A stretch of 11,879 bases of DNA from JBDTMT01 sp033764095 (GTDB lineage: Bacteria; Desulfobacterota; Binatia; HRBIN30; CADEER01): assembly GCA_033764095.1 (NCBI GenBank), contig JANRJF010000386.1:1-11879 (forward strand), given 5' to 3'. Shown here piece by piece: positions 1 through 6,700 of this stretch (position 1 is its first letter; each line of letters starts with the position of its first letter). Below the pieces are notes generated by a model. That model was given only the letters and a program-made list of their open reading frames with translations, had not been told where the DNA came from and searched no databases. Position numbers and translations under genes: made by a program.

Positions 1-1644
1 GAGCCGCGCGCCGCGCCGCGCCGCGACGCGCGCACCGTCGTCGCGCTGCTCGCGGTGTGGGCGCTCGGCGTCGCGCTCGTCGACCTGCGCGGCGATTTCC
101 CGCTCAACGACGACTGGGCGTACGGCCTCGCCGTCCGCCGCCTGCTCGACGAGGGCGTCTTCCGCCCGCCCGGCTGGGCGGCGCCGACCCTGCTCAGCCA
201 GGCACTGTGGGGCGCTGCGGCCGCGCTGCCGGGCGGCTTCTCGTACACGGCGCTGCGCCTCTCCACCCTGCTGCTCGGCGGCCTGGCGATCGCCGGCGTC
301 TACGGGCTGGCGCGCGCGCTGCACGCGCGGCGCGGCGCCGCGGCGCTCGCCGCGTTGACGCTCGGCTTCGGGCCGGTGTTCTTCGACCTCGCCCACACCT
401 TCATGACCGACGTGCCGTTCGTCGCCCTCGCCGTGCTGGCGCTGCTCGGCTTTGCGCGCGCCCTCGAGGGCGGTGGCGACCGCGCCCTCGCCGTCGGCTG
501 CGCCGCCACGGTGGCCGCGGTGCTCTGCCGGCAGACCGGCCTGCTGCTGCCGATCGCGTTCGCCATCGCCCAACTCGCCACCAGGCGCGGCGGGCTGGCG
601 GCCCGGCTGCCGCGCGCGCTGCTGCCGCTGCTGCTCGCCGGCGCCGCGCTGGGGCTGCTGCGAGTGCTGCTGGCCCGCGACGGCGGCGCGTCCGGTGGTC
701 TCGGCACCGGCGACGTGCTCGCCGCCTGGCAGATGCGCGGCAACCCGCCGGCGGCGCTGCGGCTGATCCGCGACAACCTCTTCACCGCGCTGCTCTACTG
801 CGGCCTCTTCCTCGCCCCGGCGCTGCTGCACTCCTGCACCGCCTGGCGCGCCGCGCTGCGCCGGCCGCGCGTCTTCGACTGCATCGCCGCGCTGACGGCG
901 GCTGGCGGGCTGGCGGTGCTGTGGGCGTGGCAACGCCGCATGCCGCTGCGCGGCAACGTGCTGATCGAGTCGGGCCTCGGCCCGATCACGCTGCACGACG
1001 TGTACATCCGCGGCCTGCCCGACGACGGCCCCCTGCCCGCCGCCTTCTGGCTGCTGGTCACCGCGATCGCGATCGCCGGCGCCGCGCTGCTGACCGCGCA
1101 GCTCGCCGCCGCGCTGGCGACGCTGCGCCGCGCGCCCGCGCCCGCCGCGCGGCGGCTGCTGCTGCTTGGCGCCGCCGGCTACCTGGCGGCGGTGAGCCTG
1201 GTCATCCCCTTCGACCGCTACTACCTGCCGCTGGTCGCACTGCTCGCCGCCGCACTCGCGCCACCCGCATGGACGGCGCCGAACCGCGTCGCGCGCGGCG
1301 CGGCGGTCGGGCTGCTTGCCGCGATGGCCGCCTTCAGCGTCGCCGCGACGCACGATTACCTGAGCTGGAACCGCGCCCGCTGGCAGGCGCTCGCGCAGCT
1401 CGCCGCCGACGGCGTCGCGCCGGAACGCATCGATGGCGGACCGGAGTTCACCGGACCGCACTTTTATCGGCCCGACTACCGCGCCGCGCGCGGCAAGAGC
1501 TGGTGGTGGGTCGCGGACGACGAGTTCATCGTCAGCATGGGCCCGCTGCCCGGCTATGCGGTGCGGCGCCGCTATCCGTATGCGCGCTGGTTGCCGACCG
1601 GTGCGGGCGAGATCATGGTGCTGCAACGCAGCAGCGGATCGTGA
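1..1644 (+). CDS. GT-C (family 39/ArnT-like) membrane glycosyltransferase, 5'-partial
   Basis: The frame is open from base 1 to a TGA at 1642-1644 with no upstream stop, so the gene starts outside the window; the GTG at 55 lies inside the first membrane helix and is not a credible start. About 547 residues are visible. A hydrophobic helix (VVALLAVWALGVALVDL) is followed by a periplasmic-type loop with DFPLNDDWAYG, the position and style of the acidic catalytic loop of GT-C enzymes that use a polyprenyl-phosphate sugar donor. HTFMTDVP (about codons 131-138) matches the second conserved loop of this group. Many Ala/Leu-rich helices follow, then a soluble C-terminal tail of roughly 80 residues rich in Trp, Tyr and Arg. 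Inferred role: transfer of a sugar from a lipid carrier to a cell-envelope acceptor on the outer face of the inner membrane. Substrate unknown. Probably co-transcribed with the amidohydrolase 14 bases downstream. Confidence 0.85.
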   Translation, partial: EPRAAPRRDARTVVALLAVWALGVALVDLRGDFPLNDDWAYGLAVRRLLDEGVFRPPGWAAPTLLSQALWGAAAALPGGFSYTALRLSTLLLGGLAIAGVYGLARALHARRGAAALAALTLGFGPVFFDLAHTFMTDVPFVALAVLALLGFARALEGGGDRALAVGCAATVAAVLCRQTGLLLPIAFAIAQLATRRGGLAARLPRALLPLLLAGAALGLLRVLLARDGGASGGLGTGDVLAAWQMRGNPPAALRLIRDNLFTALLYCGLFLAPALLHSCTAWRAALRRPRVFDCIAALTAAGGLAVLWAWQRRMPLRGNVLIESGLGPITLHDVYIRGLPDDGPLPAAFWLLVTAIAIAGAALLTAQLAAALATLRRAPAPAARRLLLLGAAGYLAAVSLVIPFDRYYLPLVALLAAALAPPAWTAPNRVARGAAVGLLAAMAAFSVAATHDYLSWNRARWQALAQLAADGVAPERIDGGPEFTGPHFYRPDYRAARGKSWWWVADDEFIVSMGPLPGYAVRRRYPYARWLPTGAGEIMVLQRSSGS

Positions 1645-1646
1645 GC

Positions 1647-1652
1647 GAGGGA
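1647..1652 (+). promoter_or_regulatory. Ribosome binding site for the amidohydrolase
   Basis: GAGGGA sits 6 bases before the ATG at 1659. It decides that start over the in-frame GTG at 1641, whose own upstream bases lie within the end of the glycosyltransferase gene and show no purine-rich run. Confidence 0.6.
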
Positions 1653-1658
1653 CACGCC

Positions 1659-2474
1659 ATGCCGATCGTCGACGTCTGGATGCAGCACCCGACCGCGCGC
1701 TTTCTGGCGCAACCCTTCCTCGACTCGCTGCGGCGCTGGACGCGACAGACCATGCCGACCGACGCGCTCCCGATCGAGCTCACCCTGGCGAGCATGGACG
1801 AAGCGGGCGTCGACATCGGCCTGCTCGCCGCCTGGTGGGGGCCGAACGGTGCGCTGATCGACAACGACGAGGTCGCGGCCTGGGTGCGCGCCGCGCCGCA
1901 GCGTCTGCGCGGCCTGGCGTCGGTCGATCTCTTCCGCCCGATGGCGGCGGTGCGCGAGCTGCGCCGCTGCGTGCGGCAGCTCGACTTCCGCGGCCTGCGC
2001 ATCGTGCCGTGGCTGTGGAACCTGCCGCCCGACGACCGCCGCTACTACCCGCTGTATGCCGAATGCGTCGAGCTCGACATTCCCTTCTGCCTGCAGGTCG
2101 GCCACACCGGCCCGCTGCTCAGCTCCGAGCCCGGCCGCCCGATCCCCTACCTGGAGCACGTCGCGCTGGAGTTTCCCGAGCTGCGCATCGTCGCCGGTCA
2201 CATCGGCGCGCCGTGGACGCAGGAGATCATGTCGCTCGCCACCAAGTGCACCAACGTCTACATCGACACCTCGGCGTACAAGGCGACGCGCTTCCCGGCC
2301 GACATCGTCGAGTTCATGCGCGGCCGCGGCGCCGGCAAGGTGCTGTTCGGCAGCAACTACCCGATGCTGACCGCCGCCGCCTGCCTGGCGGGGCTGGACG
2401 GGCTCGGCCTCAGCGACGCGACGCGCGCCCTCTACCTGGAGGGCAACGCGCGGCGCGTGTTTCGCCTGGACTAG
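1659..2474 (+). CDS. Amidohydrolase-2 family protein (metal-dependent hydrolase/decarboxylase fold)
   Basis: The protein has 271 residues. The ATG at 1659 is preferred because GAGGGA (1647-1652) lies 6 bases upstream; an in-frame GTG at 1641 overlapping the previous stop is a weaker alternative. Family signs are an N-terminal VDVWMQHP (residues 4-11), QVGHTGP (146-152), AGHIGAPW (179-186), YIDTSAYK (201-208) and FGSNYPM (230-236), in the order and spacing of the TIM-barrel Amidohydro_2 family (ACMSD and gamma-resorcylate decarboxylase relatives). H149 and H181 are kept. The canonical DxHxH appears as D-V-W-M-Q-H and the usual Asp of the GSDYP motif is Asn233, so metal binding may differ from textbook members. 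From memory, the WMQHP and NYPM forms recur in a distinct subfamily, so this is probably not simple decay. Substrate unknown; hydrolysis or decarboxylation of a small carboxylic compound is an inference. Same strand as the glycosyltransferase upstream; its stop overlaps the stop of the convergent hydrolase. Confidence 0.88.
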   Translation: MPIVDVWMQHPTARFLAQPFLDSLRRWTRQTMPTDALPIELTLASMDEAGVDIGLLAAWWGPNGALIDNDEVAAWVRAAPQRLRGLASVDLFRPMAAVRELRRCVRQLDFRGLRIVPWLWNLPPDDRRYYPLYAECVELDIPFCLQVGHTGPLLSSEPGRPIPYLEHVALEFPELRIVAGHIGAPWTQEIMSLATKCTNVYIDTSAYKATRFPADIVEFMRGRGAGKVLFGSNYPMLTAAACLAGLDGLGLSDATRALYLEGNARRVFRLD

Positions 2475-3466
2475 GATCGCGCCGCGGTCTTCGGGCGCCC
2501 GGAGAAGAACTCGATCAGCAGCGCGGCGATGCGCTCCGGCTCCTCCTGGATGACCCAGTGCGTGCCGCGCTCGAGCTCGACCAGCTGGCCGGCGTCGAGG
2601 AACAGCATGCTGCGCCGCGTCAGGTCGCCGGCGATGAAGGCGTCGTGCGGCGCGACGATCAGCAACGTCGGAATGGCGACGCGGCCGTCGCCGGCGAGCG
2701 GCGGCGGCATCTGATAGGCGGCGCGGTACCAGTTGACCATGCCGGTGCGCGCACCGGGTTGATCCCAGGCGGCGCGGAAGCGGTCCATCACCTTCTCGGG
2801 AAAGGTGCCGGGCTGCGCGGTGTCGCGCAGATTGCCCGCCAGCAGGCCGTAGTTGCCGAGCCGCGCGGTCAGCTCCGGTATCCAGGGCAACTGCATGAAC
2901 GTCCAGTACCACTGGATCGGATCTTCCGTGCTCTCGAATCCGTCGCGCGCGCGCGGATGTGGTGTGTCGATCACCGCCAGCCGCTTCACCCGTTCGGGAT
3001 GGCGCAGGGCGACCTGCCAGGCGACGCCGCCGCCCCAGTCGTGTCCGGCCAGGTTGGCGCGCTCGTAGCCGAGCGCGTCGATCAGACCGGCGACGTCGCC
3101 GGCGAGCTTGTCGACCGTGTACGCGGCGATGCCCTCCGGCTTGTCGGAGAGATCGTAGCCGCGCTGGTCGGGCACGATGACGCGGAAGCCCGCCTTGGCG
3201 AGCAGCGCCATGGGCTTGCGCCAGGCGTACCAGAACTCCGGAAAGCCGTGCAGCAGCACCACCGGTTCGCCCTTCGGCGGCCCGGCGAGCACGACGAACA
3301 GGGTCACCTCGCCGACGTCGACGTGCTGGCTCTCGAGGTCGATGCCCAGCTCCAGCTTCGCCGCCGCCAGCACGTCGCGCGGCGGCTGCTGGCTGGAGAC
3401 GTAGGAGATCGTCACCCCCAGCGCCGCGACGCAGAGCAGCACCACCAGCCCACGCAGCACTCGCAT
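2471..3466 (-). CDS. Membrane-anchored alpha/beta-hydrolase, epoxide hydrolase type
   Basis: The protein has 331 residues from the ATG at 3466 (reading leftwards). The frame stays open further upstream, but that extension is Arg/Ser-rich and lies opposite the lipoprotein gene; the true N-terminus is the helix MRVLRGLVVLLCVAALGVTI, a likely signal anchor. The catalytic set of soluble epoxide hydrolases is complete: oxyanion motif HGFP (73-76) followed by EFWYAW, nucleophile Asp143 in GHDWGG, a cap-domain Tyr247 in NWYR that would polarise the epoxide, acid Asp275 in APHDAF, and base His303 in GTHW. An Asp rather than Ser nucleophile, together with NWYR, favours epoxide hydrolase over esterase; haloalkane dehalogenase is the main alternative but less likely with NWYR. 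Expected reaction: epoxide plus water to vicinal diol through an aspartyl ester. The catalytic domain should face the periplasm, anchored to the inner membrane. It is divergent from the lipoprotein gene and convergent with the amidohydrolase. GGAG just upstream of the ATG (about 3 bases away) is a close, weak ribosome site. Confidence 0.9.
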   Translation of the reverse strand: MRVLRGLVVLLCVAALGVTISYVSSQQPPRDVLAAAKLELGIDLESQHVDVGEVTLFVVLAGPPKGEPVVLLHGFPEFWYAWRKPMALLAKAGFRVIVPDQRGYDLSDKPEGIAAYTVDKLAGDVAGLIDALGYERANLAGHDWGGGVAWQVALRHPERVKRLAVIDTPHPRARDGFESTEDPIQWYWTFMQLPWIPELTARLGNYGLLAGNLRDTAQPGTFPEKVMDRFRAAWDQPGARTGMVNWYRAAYQMPPPLAGDGRVAIPTLLIVAPHDAFIAGDLTRRSMLFLDAGQLVELERGTHWVIQEEPERIAALLIEFFSGRPKTAARS

Positions 3467-3704
3467 ACGCTCCGCTACCAACTCTCGCGGCCAAACCGTA
3501 GCGGTGGCGCCGGCCGCCGCGGCGCGAGGCGAGGTTGCCGCGGCGTCGGTGCGGCGCCGCTCCACCAGCGGCGCGCCGCGCGCCGGCGCGCACGATGGGC
3601 GCGCCTCGTCACTGACCGCACACTCCTGTGCGCCGCGATGGATTTGAAACGCGCCGCGTCGGCTCGCCGGCGAGGCGCTGCGACGCGAGCAAGGCGCTGC
3701 CCGT
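3467..3704. other. Divergent intergenic spacer between the epoxide hydrolase and the G8 lipoprotein genes
   Basis: These 238 bases must hold the outward promoters of both neighbours. It is extremely GC-rich, with an imperfect palindromic block around 3571-3591 (GCGCGCC and GGCGCGC, 7-base loop). The least GC-rich stretches are around 3480-3500 and 3637-3652. No -35/-10 pair could be assigned with confidence, and the small open frames here are arginine-rich shadows. Confidence 0.5.
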
Positions 3705-6700
3705 ATGGCATGCGCCGTGCTGCGGCGCTTCCGCATGGCGCGCCCCCTCCCTCGGCTGACCCTCCTCCTGTTGGTGATCGTGCTCGGCGCCGGGTGTGGC
3801 TCGAGCGGCGGCGGCAAGCCGGCCGCGACGCCCACCGTGCCGCCGACGGCGACGGCGAGCGCCGTGCCGACCGCCGAGCCGACCGACCCGGGTCCGCTGT
3901 GCAGCGTCTTCGGGGTCGACGGATGCGAGACGCCCAGCCCGAGCTCCACCCCCGTACCGACCTTGCAACCGTGCAGCGGCGCCGACCTCACCGCCTGCCT
4001 CAAAGCGTGCGGCACCAGCGCCTCCAACGGCGGCTGCTGTCCGACCCCGGCCATTGCCTGCTTCAACCCCGCCGCCCCGGTCGCGGTCGGCCAGTGCGGG
4101 TCGCTGAGCGAGGAGTGCCAGATCGTCGCGACGCCGACGCCGCCGGCGGACTCGACCCCTACCAGCACCCCCAGCCCCTATCCGACGCTGGCGCCCTGCA
4201 GCGGCGCGGAGCTCACCGCCTGCGTCGCCGCGTGCGGCGGTGGACAGGCCAACAGCGGCTGCTGCCCGATCACGCCCATTGCGTGTTTCGACCCGCGCAC
4301 CCCCCAGACGGTGGGCAAGTGCACGTCGTGGCAGGACGAGTGCCTGATCGTCTCGACGCCGACGGCGACCGGCACCAGCACCGTCACCGTGACGGCCACG
4401 CCGACCGCAACCGCGACACCGACCGATACGCCGGAAGGTGGCGTCCCCACCCCGACCCTGCCGCCCAACACCTGCGACGCCTCGTGCACCGACCAGGGCC
4501 CACCAGACGGCTGCACGCCGTTGATGCCGACCGGCGACCCGGGCGGCATGCCGGAGGACCTCATCGTCGATGCCTGCTACACCGTCGGCCACGGCACGTA
4601 CGTCTACCACTACGTGAATGTGCTCGATGGCGGGGCGCTCTACTTCGAAGACGACGGCCAGCCGATCGACTTCCGCGCCAGCTCGATCCTCGTCCAGAAG
4701 GGCGGATTGGTGAAAGCCGGCTCGTGGTGTTGCCCATTCGGCTCGTACGGCGGTCAGCTCGACATCGGACTGTGGGGCAGCGACCCGACCGACCAGGGTA
4801 CTCAACCACCGGCGACGCCCGGCATCGGGTGCGTCGATATTCGCGGCCTCCCCAAATCCTGCTTCTCGCCGCAGCTGGTCGCCACCCCGCACTACTGCAC
4901 GGTCAGCGATTCGGACGACCCCTGCAGCAGCACCACGCCGCCGCCGGTCGGCAACAACGCGCTGTTCGAGGGGCAGATCGACCACGGCAGTCATGGCGGC
5001 ACGCCGACCACCACGCCGGGGATGTCCGGCGGCCTGCCGTTCGATGAGGGAGCCGCCTTCGGCTACAAGGTGCTCGCCGTCGCCTACGGCGGCAGTCTGG
5101 AACTGTTCGGCGCCAAAGGCGTCGCGCCGGCCAACCGCGTCGACCCGACGCTGCCGGAGGGCGCCTGCCCGGTGCCTCCGCGCGACGTACAGAACGATCC
5201 GACCGCCTGGGCGGCGCTGACCGGTGAGAGTTGGGTGCGACTCGGCGCGACCGCGCCCTCCGACAGTGACCGCATCACGCTCGATCGCCCGGTGGACTGG
5301 GAGCAGGGGGATCGCCTGGTGGTGACCACCACCGACTGGCACGCCAGCCACAACGAAGAGGTGATCATCTCCGGCGTCGAGAGTGGCACCACCGCCTTTA
5401 CCCTCAGCGTGCCGCTACAATTCAACCACAACGGCGAGGTCTACGACGTCCGCGCCGACATCACCGATCCGCCGAGCGCCAACCAGCGAGTCGAGACGCG
5501 CGCGGCGGTCGGCCTGCTGACGCGCGACATCCGCGTCTACTCGCTGGGCGAAACCTACGACGAGCCGTTCCCCGCGGCCTCGGAATGCGGCTACCAGGGC
5601 AGTCCCGACGGCGACGCGACGACGCCGCCGCACTGCTACTTCGGCGGGCACGTCATCAGTCGCCAGGGGTTCGCCAACTTCCAGTTGCAGGGCGTCGAGT
5701 TCGACCAGCTCGGCCAGGGCGGCCGGCTGGCGCACTACCCGGTGCACTGGCACATGACGAAGTCGACCGCCTACACCAACTCCTTCCTCAAGGATTCATC
5801 GATCCACGACTCGATGAACCGCTTCGTCACCGTCCACGCGACCCACAACGTCACCGTGGCGCGTAACGTCGGCTTCCGCTCGATCGGCCACGGCTACTAC
5901 ATCGAGGACGGCAGCGAGATCGACAACCGGCTCTGCTACAACCTGGCCGCGTCGGTGCGGGGCTCGCTGGTCGAGTACTTCCAGGCGCAGGATCCGGCGA
6001 GCGAAACCTATCGCTTCAGCCCGCCGATCTTGGGTGGGCTGCTGGCTCCCACGCCGACCAATACGCCGGACGGCACCGCCAGCCCGAGTGGCAGCGGAAC
6101 TCCGACCCCCAGCCCGACGCCCGCCGGCGCACCGCCATTCGGCAGCGACAGCTACTACCCGGTCGGGGTCTGGATGATGAACACCTGGAACGACATCGTC
6201 GGCAACCAGGTGTCCGGCGTCGGCGGCTTCGGCTCCTGCTACTGGCTGCTGGGCTCCGGCGTCAGCGGCCCGAGCCAAGATCTCAGCTGGTCGACCGGCA
6301 TGGATACCCCGGCCAGCGCCGGCTACGCCGGGTACAACCAGGCGTCGACGCGCCAGGCGCCGCTGAAGCGCTTCCGCGGCAACGGCTGCTCAACCGCGCA
6401 GTATGCGCTGCAGACCACCCTGCAGGTCGAGCCGGCCAGCTTCGGCACGGAGTTCGGGTACACGCCGGCGATGAACCCATACGACATCCCACAGGACATG
6501 CTGCCACTGGTCGCCGGCGACTACCTCCCGGTGCTGATCAACGGCAGCAGCTGCGCGACGCAGCGGACCGCGCAGGACACCGGCGGCAACGAGGAGTCCT
6601 GCGCGTTGACGCTGATCGACGGTTTCGCCACGTCGTTCAACTGGGCATCGGCGAACTTCGGCGCCATCTGGCTGCGACCGCAGTTCTTCGCGTTCACCAA

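Noticed and set aside
57..1658. Long N-terminal extension of the amidohydrolase frame (open from base 57)
   Set aside because: It overlaps the glycosyltransferase gene in another frame, translates to Arg/Ala/Pro-rich low-complexity sequence, and a good ribosome site marks the ATG at 1659.
3571..3591. GC palindrome cluster in the divergent spacer as an operator
   Set aside because: GCGC-type palindromes arise by chance at this composition and no regulator gene is adjacent.
3467..4168. Upstream extension of the epoxide hydrolase frame on the minus strand
   Set aside because: It lies opposite the lipoprotein start region and has no family similarity; the signal-anchor helix starts at 3466.
4356..4466. 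Pro/Thr codon repeats as a CRISPR-like or microsatellite array
   Set aside because: The repeats are short, irregular, in frame and encode a linker; there are no spacers of even length.
1433..5047. 1204-codon open frame on the plus strand
   Set aside because: Arg/Ala/Pro-rich shadow crossing three real genes and both strands' coding regions; long spurious frames are expected at this GC content.
3609..5351. 580-codon open frame on the minus strand
   Set aside because: Antisense shadow of the lipoprotein gene, composed of Arg/Gly/Ala repeats with no recognisable motif.
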